NCBI GenBank assembly: GCA_964402995.1
Contig: CAYOEA010000014.1
Coordinates: 1-26,101 of the forward strand
Length of the DNA: 26,101 nt
Reading direction: 5' to 3'
DNA from: GCA-2686295 sp964402995
Lineage (GTDB): Archaea; Nanobdellota; Nanobdellia; Woesearchaeales; GCA-2686295
A model generated the notes under the pieces. It did no database searches and had not been told where the DNA came from. It saw only the letters and a list, made by a program, of their open reading frames with translations. Positions 14,580-22,649 of this stretch are shown one piece after another. Positions within the stretch are counted from its first letter, which is position 1; each line of letters opens with the position of its first letter. The translations under genes were made by a program, and so were the position numbers.

Positions 14580-15560
14580 TTAATAAATTAAGTCCGAATC
14601 ATCTCCAATGTTGAATGCTTTAAGACTCCCTTTGACTTTTGCTCTTAAGCCAACAATTGAGTCTTTCATTTGGCAGTCTTCAACAACTGATTCTTGACCG
14701 ATAATACTATTTTGAATAATTGAATTCTTAATTATTGAGTTTTTTGATATTGAAACATTAGGTCCAATAACACAATTATCAACTTTTGCACCTTTTTCAA
14801 TGAAAACAGGATTAATAATAACACTAGTTTTGACGTTTGTAAGTTTTTGAACTTTTCTTTTCTTAAGAAGATATTGATTTGTATCAAGAAGGGTTTCTGG
14901 TTTACCACAATCTTTCCATACATCAACTGTTTCAATTAAGAATTTTGAACCACGATCAATCATAACATTAAATGCATCAACAATGTAAAACTCACCTTTT
15001 GTTTGCATGTTGTTATCAATTAAGTAATCAATACTTTTGAATAATAATTTATAATTTTTAATGTAGTAAAGACCAATGTTTGCAAGATTAGAAGGTGGAT
15101 TTGTTGGTTTCTCAACAATTTTTTCAATAATTCCATTCTTATCAGGGAAAACAATTCCAAATCTTTCAGGATCTTCTGCTTCTTTAACATAAATTAAACC
15201 ATCAGATTTAGTTTTTTTTATTTTACTAATATCAGCGTCACTAATTGTATCAACAAACCAAATTAAAACATCTTCTTTGATGTAAGGTTTAGCAAGATTA
15301 ATTGCGTGAGCTTGTCCTTTAAGTTCTTTTTGAGTGATAAACTTAGTTTTAAAATCATAATTTTCTTTAACATATTTTTCGATTTGGTCTCCAAGATAAC
15401 CAACTACAAAAATGATTTCTGAAGGATTAATTTTCTTTAAATCATCTAGAATATATGCTAAGACTGGTTTTCCTGCTACATGAACAAGAGGCTTAGCTTT
15501 AGTGTGTGTATGCGGTCTTAATCTGGACCCTAATCCGGCTGTAGGAATTATAACTTGCAA
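14580..15560 (-). CDS. Sugar-1-phosphate nucleotidyltransferase with left-handed beta-helix
   Basis: A 326-residue cytosolic enzyme. Residues 1-235 form the nucleotidyltransferase domain: GLGSRLRP (9-16) with the catalytic Arg, followed by KAKPLVHVAGKP, then a FVDT segment in place of the usual GD-x-L, and VEKP. Residues 240-326 contain hexapeptide-like repeats (VIINPVFIEKGA, CVIGPNVSI, SIIQNSIIGQES) forming a left-handed beta-helix as in long RmlA or GlmU-type proteins. It should make a nucleoside-diphosphate sugar from a sugar-1-phosphate and NTP, glucose-1-phosphate being the usual substrate of this group. Pairing with the debranching enzyme 6 nt downstream suggests glucose polymer or NDP-glucose metabolism. 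It lies 60 bp after the unknown 347-residue gene. Confidence 0.88.
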   Translation of the reverse strand: MQVIIPTAGLGSRLRPHTHTKAKPLVHVAGKPVLAYILDDLKKINPSEIIFVVGYLGDQIEKYVKENYDFKTKFITQKELKGQAHAINLAKPYIKEDVLIWFVDTISDADISKIKKTKSDGLIYVKEAEDPERFGIVFPDKNGIIEKIVEKPTNPPSNLANIGLYYIKNYKLLFKSIDYLIDNNMQTKGEFYIVDAFNVMIDRGSKFLIETVDVWKDCGKPETLLDTNQYLLKKRKVQKLTNVKTSVIINPVFIEKGAKVDNCVIGPNVSISKNSIIKNSIIQNSIIGQESVVEDCQMKDSIVGLRAKVKGSLKAFNIGDDSDLIY

Positions 15561-15620
15561 AATATCACCTTTTATGTCGTGAAATAACAGTTTAGATTTA
15601 ATAAAGCTTTCGTAAAGAAA

Positions 15621-16664
15621 TCATTTAATGACTTTAAGATACAAAATTTTTCCAACTTTTTCAATTTCTTCTTTAGAAAGAAGTCTAACCCATTCATCCA
15701 TTTTAGTTCTTTGAATGTGAAAATGTCCTGAAGGAAGATAATCTCCGGTTTTAATTTTTTTAAAGTGTTTATTATGAGGATTTACAGTTGTAAACTCCAT
15801 GACAAAAATTTTGCCATTATTAGTTGTAAGGTTTAAGAAACTGCCTTTAGTATGCAAGAATTCTTTGAAATCAGAGTAATCTTCTAATTTAAAACTAAGG
15901 TCATCTCTTTGAGTATTTAATACAGTATCTTTTCTGAAATCATTAATATATATTACTCCGTTATCAAATATTTTAACATAATCATTTTGATTTTTATATT
16001 CAATATTTGGTTTTTCATGTGTTATGACATATTCAAACATAGATTTGAAATAATCTTTGTTAAGCTTACTTTCTTGAGCAAAAGTTTTTGCAGAATTTAA
16101 AGAGAATATTATAAGAATTAACATTGCAAGTTTTAAGATAGGGCTTGCTTGAGGGAAAAAAGTGTAAGGAATAAGAGAATGTTTTTTGAAACCTTTAGTT
16201 AAAGAACGTATGCTAGAATATACTTTACTAGTAGCATCTTGACCAGATTGAAGTTTTCCAAGAATGGTTAATTGTTCTTTATAATATTTAGAAAATAATT
16301 CTGGTTTATTTTGCTGAAGACTAGATAATTGATGACGAAGATCATTATACATCTTAAAATAAACTTTGTAATTATCAATGAAAAAGTTGAATACTTTGTT
16401 AACTTGTGTGTTGAAAGTTCTACGTTTAATCCAAGAAGATTGTTTTAGATGAGCTTCCATAAATGCACTTGCACTAGGAAATGTTTCATGAGCACGATTT
16501 AAGGATTTTAATAAATCTTGTAATGAATGAAATTCTTCTTCAACAATTGTATACATCTGGGTCCAATCTTTGTTTTTGTAATTTTCTGCTTTTTTTTCAA
16601 GAATATCATCATAGTGTCTAGTAAGATGAATAAGATTTTCACATTCATGATGCAAGTCAACCAT
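15621..16664 (-). CDS. Unknown protein, helical domain plus internal signal-like TM plus outer domain
   Basis: A 347-residue protein I do not recognise. Residues 1-165 are strongly helical and charged, with no secretion signal, and look like an internal coiled domain. Residues 159-197 resemble a bacterial-type signal peptide set inside the protein: basic KGFKKH, a hydrophobic stretch (about 175-191), then SAKTFAQES. Residues 200-347 are a mixed alpha/beta domain with DNGVIYINDF, FLNLTTNNGKIFVMEF and a late SGHFHIQR. The probable layout is N-terminus inside, one TM, C-terminal domain outside. It sits 23 nt after the ureohydrolase stop, so it may belong to the same transcript. The frame is continuous; no frameshift is seen. 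Confidence 0.6.
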   Translation of the reverse strand: MVDLHHECENLIHLTRHYDDILEKKAENYKNKDWTQMYTIVEEEFHSLQDLLKSLNRAHETFPSASAFMEAHLKQSSWIKRRTFNTQVNKVFNFFIDNYKVYFKMYNDLRHQLSSLQQNKPELFSKYYKEQLTILGKLQSGQDATSKVYSSIRSLTKGFKKHSLIPYTFFPQASPILKLAMLILIIFSLNSAKTFAQESKLNKDYFKSMFEYVITHEKPNIEYKNQNDYVKIFDNGVIYINDFRKDTVLNTQRDDLSFKLEDYSDFKEFLHTKGSFLNLTTNNGKIFVMEFTTVNPHNKHFKKIKTGDYLPSGHFHIQRTKMDEWVRLLSKEEIEKVGKILYLKVIK

Positions 16665-16687
16665 AGAAAAATAATAATTTTTGGGTT

Positions 16688-17533
16688 TTATAATTGTTTT
16701 GCTTTTAATGCAAATAGTTTATGAGTCAATTTTGCCAGAGCATAAGATTCTGCAGTGAAGTTTTCAACAGGTGCAAACTCAACAATATCAGATGCAATAA
16801 CTTCTTTCTCATCAAAGATTAATTTTAAAATATTTATTACTTTGTCCCATAAAAATCCGCCTGGTTCTGGAGTTCCTGTATTTCTAATAAAAGAAGGATC
16901 AAAAACATCAACATCAATAGAAATGTAAACTTTTTTTTTGAGATTTAATAATTCTTTTTTGAAACTTTCAAGATTAAGATCATAAGACTTAATCATTTTG
17001 ACATTCTCGGATTTATTAATTAGATTTGCTTCATCAATATCCATTGATCTTGCACCTAAAATTAGAACGTTATGATTTTGTGATGCATATTTGGAAGTGC
17101 AACGATGATTAAATTTAGAACCATTCCATGAATCAAAGAAATCAGGGTGAGCATCTAAAACAATTACGTCAAAATTAGATTTATTTTTTTGTAGTTCTTC
17201 TAAGCCCATAAGAGTTCCAATAGTTGTTGCATGATCTCCGCCAAGTGCAACAAAAAAATTGTTTGGAATTGAATCTTTAATTTTATTCATAGCTGATTCT
17301 GGATCTAAATCTTTTATTTTTAGAGGTTCTAGAGTTTTAATTCCATGTTCAAAAGGTTCACAATTAAATTGTTCATCAAAGTATTCTAAATGTTTTGAAG
17401 CATTAAGAATTTCGATAGGTCCATTAGCTGTTCCTTTACCAAAAGTTAAATCTTTTTCATAACAAATAGGCAAAACTGAGAACTTAGATTTGTCAGTTCT
17501 ATATTCTTTTGGTAAATCCATAAAGTGAATCAT
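16688..17533 (-). CDS. Ureohydrolase, agmatinase-like (arginase superfamily)
   Basis: A 281-residue cytosolic enzyme. All binuclear manganese ligands are present: GGDH (98-101, H101), DAHPD (D127, H129, D131) and SIDVDVFDP (D207, D209), with the family TGTPEPGG close behind (219-226). The superfamily hydrolyses guanidino groups: agmatine to putrescine plus urea, arginine to ornithine plus urea, and others. The loops do not settle the substrate. The ATG overlaps the stop of the PLP decarboxylase by 4 nt (ATGA), so translation is likely coupled, and this context favours agmatinase working on a decarboxylated arginine product. An arginase feeding an ornithine decarboxylase is the alternative. 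Confidence 0.87.
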   Translation of the reverse strand: MIHFMDLPKEYRTDKSKFSVLPICYEKDLTFGKGTANGPIEILNASKHLEYFDEQFNCEPFEHGIKTLEPLKIKDLDPESAMNKIKDSIPNNFFVALGGDHATTIGTLMGLEELQKNKSNFDVIVLDAHPDFFDSWNGSKFNHRCTSKYASQNHNVLILGARSMDIDEANLINKSENVKMIKSYDLNLESFKKELLNLKKKVYISIDVDVFDPSFIRNTGTPEPGGFLWDKVINILKLIFDEKEVIASDIVEFAPVENFTAESYALAKLTHKLFALKAKQL

Positions 17534-18558
17534 TTGACTATCTCCGTTTCAATTTTATTAAGGTCGCAAAACTCTGATGAAAAATTATAAGCTCCTGCAT
17601 TCAAAAATGTTATGGTATCGCCATCTTTAATTTTTTTAAGATAAACTCTGTAACGAAATAAATCCATTGAACAGGGAGTGATGCCTTTTATCACATAAGG
17701 AGTTCCTTCTTTTTTATCAAGTTCGTCTTCAACAATAAGTTTTACTGGAACAACAATTGCATCTAAATCAGAATTATAAACTGAAGCGTCAACAATAATA
17801 TTATTATCATAAACTCTAATAACATTTGTTACAAGTTTGGCGCTAGGAGCTGCAATAAATCTACCAGGTTCAACAATTATTTTTATGTTTAAAGAGTTAA
17901 GCCATAATTTTATTTCATTGATTTTTTTAAGAACAGAATTTACAACATCAATGTTAGTATTTGCATAAACAGAAGGAAGACCTCCTCCAATATTTACGAT
18001 GTCCATCATTTTTAAAATGTCTTCGCTAAACATTTCTGTAAGCTCATATTGATAATTCCATTCGCTCATATTTTGAGTTTTACGATGAAAATGAATTCCA
18101 ATTTTGTCAATGTTAGGATTAGATTTTAGTTTAGGTATTTGTTCTTTGATAAAATCAGAAGGCATACCAAAAACAAAATATTTTTCAGTTCTAATACTAT
18201 GCTCCTGAAGTTTAATTCTAAGAAGAAGTTTAATATTAATGTTGTTTGTTTTGATGTAGTTTAGCAAGACATCTAAATCTGGAATATTGTCAATAACAAA
18301 AAATTTTACACTTAGATTTGTTAGTTCATCTAAAAGATTATTAGTTAAACCTTGAGCTAAAAAAAGTGCTTTAGATTTATCTTTAAGATGTACTAATTCA
18401 TTTTTATGATGAACGCTGAAAATTGCGTTTGTCTCTGATTCTAAGATTGGTGTGATTTTAGGATTAGTTTTAGAACTATACGAAACAATATCTGAAACCT
18501 TTTTTACAAGATTGAATTGTTCTAATGCTTTTGATTTTGAAAGTAAAAATTTTGCCAT
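17530..18558 (-). CDS. PLP fold-type III basic amino-acid decarboxylase
   Basis: A 342-residue enzyme of the alanine racemase-fold ornithine/arginine/diaminopimelate decarboxylase group. K30 in YSSKTNP is the expected PLP Schiff-base lysine. HFH (156-158) follows GI as in the family, GGG (191-193) and E230-PGR are the phosphate-binding elements, CSMD (296-299) corresponds to the catalytic Cys-x-x-Asp, and NAGAYNF (320-326) to the conserved GAY. It is shorter than most ornithine or diaminopimelate decarboxylases (about 400), with a compact N-terminus. Substrate is not readable; the neighbours (deoxyhypusine synthase 1 nt upstream, ureohydrolase overlapping downstream) point to polyamine synthesis rather than lysine. 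Carboxynorspermidine decarboxylase is another possibility. Confidence 0.82.
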   Translation of the reverse strand: MAKFLLSKSKALEQFNLVKKVSDIVSYSSKTNPKITPILESETNAIFSVHHKNELVHLKDKSKALFLAQGLTNNLLDELTNLSVKFFVIDNIPDLDVLLNYIKTNNINIKLLLRIKLQEHSIRTEKYFVFGMPSDFIKEQIPKLKSNPNIDKIGIHFHRKTQNMSEWNYQYELTEMFSEDILKMMDIVNIGGGLPSVYANTNIDVVNSVLKKINEIKLWLNSLNIKIIVEPGRFIAAPSAKLVTNVIRVYDNNIIVDASVYNSDLDAIVVPVKLIVEDELDKKEGTPYVIKGITPCSMDLFRYRVYLKKIKDGDTITFLNAGAYNFSSEFCDLNKIETEIVK

Positions 18559-18559
18559 T

Positions 18560-19537
18560 TTATTTAGTTGTTTGTTTGGTTTCTTTTGTTTTGTCTTGTT
18601 TTTTTAAGAGGCCTTCTTCTTCTAATTGTTCTAACGCATACATCATAGCAAGAGGAAACATAATTGTAACGTCACCATTAACTGTTGCAACATCAGAGTC
18701 ATCTTTTACTTTACCCCAAGACTTAGCTTCATCAGTTGTAGCGCCTGACATAGAACCTGAAGTTTTATGTGCAGTAGTCATGTAGACTGCATACTCTGCA
18801 CCGCCATTAAGAAGAGTACAAAGAATTGCGTGATGTTTTGAAATACTTCCGCCAAGAGCAATAACTCCTTTTTTATCATCGTAAGTTGTAGTGAAAAGAA
18901 TATTTCCAAAATCTTTTACAACGTCAATAATGAAGTCAGGATGTTTTTGTTGGAACAAATAAAGATGGAATCCAAAACCTCCATCTGTGATTGCAGGACA
19001 GAAAATTGGAACATCATTTTTTGCAGCTTGATAAAGAATTGAGTTTTCATCGTTAAGCATTAATCCAATTTCTCTAAGTAAATCTGAAACAGCCCAACGT
19101 TTTTGTTTTTTATAAAGAGTATTAAGCATAGGTCCAATTTGATCTTCAAAGTTCATATAAGATTCAGTCTTAACAAAAAGATTTCCAACTCTGTTAACGC
19201 CTTTCTCATGAAGTTCCACATCATCACTATCAAATTTACCAATGATAAATTTTTCACCAGTAGCTTTCATAATATCTTCTTCAATGCCGCCAACAGTTGT
19301 AACTAAAATATCTGCTATTTGTAAATCTATAAGCTGTGCGAAGAAACCTCTAAGACCTGAAGTCACCATATTTGAAGTGAACGTTAGAAAAATCTTAGCA
19401 GAATCTTTTTTCATTTTTACAATGACATCTGCGGCTTTTTTTAATTCTACACTTTGAAAACCAACTAGTCCCATATTATTAACTAGTTCTTTGACAGTTA
19501 TACCTTTATTCCATTTTAAATCTTTAACATGACTCAT
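18560..19537 (-). CDS. dys: Deoxyhypusine synthase
   Basis: A 325-residue cytosolic enzyme that moves the aminobutyl group of spermidine to one lysine of aIF5A, using NAD. The catalytic lysine is K276 in EAKSWGKV, matching the SWGK motif of characterised enzymes. Other family features are FLTFTSNMVTSGLRG near the N-terminus, LVTTVGGIEEDIMK for NAD binding, CPAITDGGFG, and the IALGGSISKHH segment. Length is standard. I start at the ATG at 19537 because AGGTGAG is placed just upstream; an in-frame GTG nine bases earlier lies inside that site. It heads a tight run with the decarboxylase and ureohydrolase, and its substrate aIF5A is encoded at 25347. Confidence 0.95.
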   Translation of the reverse strand: MSHVKDLKWNKGITVKELVNNMGLVGFQSVELKKAADVIVKMKKDSAKIFLTFTSNMVTSGLRGFFAQLIDLQIADILVTTVGGIEEDIMKATGEKFIIGKFDSDDVELHEKGVNRVGNLFVKTESYMNFEDQIGPMLNTLYKKQKRWAVSDLLREIGLMLNDENSILYQAAKNDVPIFCPAITDGGFGFHLYLFQQKHPDFIIDVVKDFGNILFTTTYDDKKGVIALGGSISKHHAILCTLLNGGAEYAVYMTTAHKTSGSMSGATTDEAKSWGKVKDDSDVATVNGDVTIMFPLAMMYALEQLEEEGLLKKQDKTKETKQTTK

Positions 19538-19540
19538 TAT

Positions 19541-19548
19541 TCTCACCT
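19541..19548 (-). promoter_or_regulatory. Shine-Dalgarno site deciding the deoxyhypusine synthase start
   Basis: AGGTGAG on the minus strand lies a few bases upstream of the ATG at 19537, complementary to the archaeal 16S tail TCACCTCC. It overlaps the earlier GTG codon and argues against that start. The 159-bp gap to the ThiF-like gene also holds TATA-like stretches near 19562 and 19660, neither decisive. Confidence 0.55.
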
Positions 19549-19696
19549 AGTAAACTATAGAATTTATGAAAAGTTAGACTATGAAAGTCTTAAGAATTAG
19601 CTTTAATCGCATTGAACATTGCGCTAGTATTTCTTTTCATTAAGCTATAGAAGGTATATTTTATTTTTAAATCTTTATACAAATTAGCTTGGATTA

Positions 19697-20644
19697 TTAG
19701 TTTCCAATGAATTTAGAATATGTAGATTTAGCTTCTTTGAGAGTTTTAGCTTTAATCAAAGCTCTACCATCAGAAAAAATAGTTATGTTTTTGAAAATAA
19801 TAAAATCCTGATTTCCTTTTACGCTGCCAAGTTTTGAAAGTTTTAATTTTAATTTTCTAAGACTAATTTCTTTATCTTTAATTTGAAACATATTTTTTCC
19901 ACAAAGAGAAGACGCAGTAGTTCCTTTAACACCTTCAAGGTATTCAAATAAATTATTGCAAGTAGAACAATTATTTCTTTTTTTAGTTTTAATTTTTAGA
20001 AGAGAGTAATTACTAGTATCGAAACGAATCATGTCAGTTGAAACTTTTTGATTTGTTAAAATTTTAATTGCTAAATCTGTTTGAAGAGAAGCTGCAATAA
20101 ATGATGTGGGTGCTAGAATCCCACTTGTAGAGCAAGTTTCGTTGCTTTTGGATTCTTTGAATATACAATTAAAGCAAGGACCTTTTGGTAAGATGGGCAT
20201 AACAGTTGCAATAGTTTTGATTGCACCAGCATAAATCCAAGGAATAGAGTAATCTTTGCAGAAATCATTGATTAGATATCTAGTGTTTAAGTTATCAGTG
20301 CAATCAAGAATTAAATCTGCATCTTCTAAGAACTCAATGTTTTCAGGTGAGAGATCGATAGGATGGGATGAAATTGAAATATTAGAATTAATTTTTCTAA
20401 GTTCTCTTTGAGCAATAATTGCTTTAGGAAAACCAATATCTTTTTCAGAGTATAAAACTTGTCTTTGAAGATTATCAAGTTCAACAATATCTCTATCAAT
20501 AAGAATTAAATCCGTTCCAGCTCTAGCTAGAATTTCAGAAGCAACAGAACCTAAAGCGCCCAGGCCAACAATTGCGATAGTACTTTGACAAAGTTTTTTC
20601 TGAGCTTCTTTTCCTATGATTAATTCTTGCCGAGAGTATCTCAT
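19697..20644 (-). CDS. E1-like ThiF/MoeB/HesA-family adenylyltransferase
   Basis: A 315-residue cytosolic enzyme that should adenylate the C-terminal Gly-Gly of a ubiquitin-like protein for sulfur transfer or conjugation. Rossmann ATP site GLGALGS (27-33), DRD at 50-52, the arginine finger in NLQRQ (R61), DCTDN (114-118), and two zinc CxxC pairs (C157/C160 and C226/C229) are all present. C171 in ETCSTSG is the likely catalytic cysteine by analogy with ThiF and MoeB. Residues 237-315 form an extra C-terminal domain beginning TTASSLCGKNMFQI and ending with SDGRALIKAKT; similar tails occur in other MoeB-like proteins. No ubiquitin-like partner (SAMP, MoaD, ThiS) is encoded in the window. It is divergent from the second MFS gene. 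Confidence 0.9.
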   Translation of the reverse strand: MRYSRQELIIGKEAQKKLCQSTIAIVGLGALGSVASEILARAGTDLILIDRDIVELDNLQRQVLYSEKDIGFPKAIIAQRELRKINSNISISSHPIDLSPENIEFLEDADLILDCTDNLNTRYLINDFCKDYSIPWIYAGAIKTIATVMPILPKGPCFNCIFKESKSNETCSTSGILAPTSFIAASLQTDLAIKILTNQKVSTDMIRFDTSNYSLLKIKTKKRNNCSTCNNLFEYLEGVKGTTASSLCGKNMFQIKDKEISLRKLKLKLSKLGSVKGNQDFIIFKNITIFSDGRALIKAKTLKEAKSTYSKFIGN

Positions 20645-20732
20645 AGTGTTTGGTTTATTCTTTTCTTTTTATTTCTTGTGTAAAAAAATTATTTAGAGAA
20701 AATATTAAAATCAAATTAAATAATAGACTGAT

Positions 20733-21905
20733 ATGTCAAATAATATGCATTATAATATTAATGTAAAATTAATGTATGTTTACAAAAGTTTAAGAAGTTT
20801 TTTTTTAATTGTAGCAATAAATATTTTATATTATCAAATATATAATTTGAGTTTTGTAGATATAATGTATCTTGGAATGATAATTGCTTTAGGTAATGTT
20901 ATCTTGGAAGTTCCAAGCGGGGCATTTGCAGATTTATATGGTCGAAAATTATCTATGATATTAGGCGCTGTTGCAATGATTATTGGATATACATTTTTGA
21001 CTTTTGGTAGTTCATTTATACCATTTGCAATTGCAATGGTTTTTATGGCATTTTCTCAAGCACTTATGTCTGGTGCGGATTCAGCAATAGTTTATGATTC
21101 CATGTTGGAAGAAGGAACTGTTAAAGACTATAAGAAAGTAGAAGGAAATTTTGCAGCATTAAAGATGTTTTTTATGGGGACAGGCGCTGTTGTCGGTGCA
21201 TTTTTATTTTCTTATAATATCAAGTTACCTTATCAAGTATTAATTGTTATATCAATAATCGCATTTATTGTTACAATTTTTTTACGAGAACCTCCAAGAC
21301 ATAAAGTCTTGAGAACAGGTTGGGAACAATTAAGAGATTCAGTTAAATTTTCTGCGAATCATAGAGAGGTTGCATTCTTACTAATTTATTCAGGGATAAT
21401 GATTGCACTAACATTAGTTGGGCATAGATTTCAACAACCATTTATGCAAGATATTGGTATCGATGTAAAATATTTTGGTTTAATACTGATGATTATAATG
21501 TGGATTGCAGCTTTATTTCTAAGAAAAGTTACAGTTATTGAAAAATATTTAGGAGAAAAAAGAACTTTGATTTTATTGCCTGTTCTTTTAGTAGTTGCTT
21601 GGATGGGTATGGCACAAGTAAATATCTTTGTAGGATTAATATTTTTATTAATATTTCAAGTAGCATCAGAAATGACTTTTCCTATAGTTAAAGATTATAT
21701 AAATAGACATGTGAGCTCTGATATGAGGGCAACGGTTTTATCTTTGAAAGGATTATCTTTTAATGGATTATTTTTTTTGATTTCTTATTTTTATGGGTGG
21801 TTGGCGGATAAATATAGTTTTCATGCAGCATTAAATGGCATAAGTATAACTTTGTTAGTATCAATGGCAATACTACTAAGTTTATGGTTTACAAAGAAAA
21901 AATAG
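20733..21905 (+). CDS. Major facilitator superfamily transporter (second copy type)
   Basis: A 390-residue 12-TM transporter. Motif A is GAFADLYGRKLSM (63-75) after LEVPSG, and MRATVLSLKG near residue 330 marks the same late helix as in the first MFS protein (769-1941). The charge pattern RREP-like at the central cytoplasmic loop (FLREPPRHKVLR, about 187-198) separates two six-helix halves. The substrate is unknown. The gene stands alone, divergent from the ThiF-like gene with 88 bp between starts and convergent with the fibrillarin gene. A later in-frame ATG at codon 5 is also possible as the start. Confidence 0.88.
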   Translation: MSNNMHYNINVKLMYVYKSLRSFFLIVAINILYYQIYNLSFVDIMYLGMIIALGNVILEVPSGAFADLYGRKLSMILGAVAMIIGYTFLTFGSSFIPFAIAMVFMAFSQALMSGADSAIVYDSMLEEGTVKDYKKVEGNFAALKMFFMGTGAVVGAFLFSYNIKLPYQVLIVISIIAFIVTIFLREPPRHKVLRTGWEQLRDSVKFSANHREVAFLLIYSGIMIALTLVGHRFQQPFMQDIGIDVKYFGLILMIIMWIAALFLRKVTVIEKYLGEKRTLILLPVLLVVAWMGMAQVNIFVGLIFLLIFQVASEMTFPIVKDYINRHVSSDMRATVLSLKGLSFNGLFFLISYFYGWLADKYSFHAALNGISITLLVSMAILLSLWFTKKK

Positions 21906-21940
21906 GATGAATAAAAATTATTTCTATATTGTTTATTGAA

Positions 21941-22597
21941 TTATTTCTTTTTACAAACAAAGAATGCGTGAGCTCTTTCGAAAGGATCTAATTCTCTATA
22001 ATCAACAACACCAATATGTCTTTCTAATTCGGCTCTGACTTGTTTGAATAAATCCTTAGGTTTTCTAGTTACGTCGATACTTCTAGCTTTAATTGCTAAA
22101 AGACCAAATCCGCCAGATTCTAAAAATTCATCACAGTTCTTTAAGAAAATTTCAACTTGATTTTTTTGAGAAATATCTTGGAAAACTAAATCTACTTTTC
22201 CAATATGATTGTAAGTTTCAGGGTGATTCGCATTTGCAATAAGAGGAATCATGTTTTTTCTTGATTCACAAAGATAAACTAAATCTCTTGCAACAACAGG
22301 TGCTATTTCTAGTGCATAAATACAACCTTTTGAAACCATGTCTGAAACAAATGAAGGAGTATAACCATGAGATGCTCCTAAGTATAATACTTTTGAATCT
22401 TCTTTAAAACCAATTTGAGAAATTCTTTTTGCAATAGCTGCGCCAAGTTTTGATCTATTTGGATCCCATTCTCTAAATGAATCTTTTCCTTTTCTAAAAA
22501 TTTTTTCTTCAAAGAAAGAAACATCTTTTTCAGTTTTAGTATACATTCTACCTTTGTAATCTGAAAATACGTTTGGGAATTTGTTAATTGGATTCAT
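21941..22597 (-). CDS. flpA: Fibrillarin, C/D sRNP 2'-O-methyltransferase
   Basis: A 218-residue RNA methyltransferase that, with Nop5, L7Ae and a C/D guide RNA, methylates rRNA and tRNA riboses using SAM. The SAM-binding strand is VLYLGASHGYTPS (70-82), followed by YALEIAP for the ribose-binding acid. The conserved D141 in VFQDIS, K170 in AIKARSIDVT and H210 near the C-terminus correspond to the catalytic K-D-K-H set. Length is typical for archaeal fibrillarin. GAGGT lies 8 nt upstream of the ATG, as expected for an internal operon gene. It is 52 bp downstream of nop5, the conserved archaeal pairing. Confidence 0.96.
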   Translation of the reverse strand: MNPINKFPNVFSDYKGRMYTKTEKDVSFFEEKIFRKGKDSFREWDPNRSKLGAAIAKRISQIGFKEDSKVLYLGASHGYTPSFVSDMVSKGCIYALEIAPVVARDLVYLCESRKNMIPLIANANHPETYNHIGKVDLVFQDISQKNQVEIFLKNCDEFLESGGFGLLAIKARSIDVTRKPKDLFKQVRAELERHIGVVDYRELDPFERAHAFFVCKKK

Positions 22598-22649
22598 AAT
22601 TTTACCTCAGAGAAATTATGATCTAAAAACCTTTTTAAGATTTTAAGCT

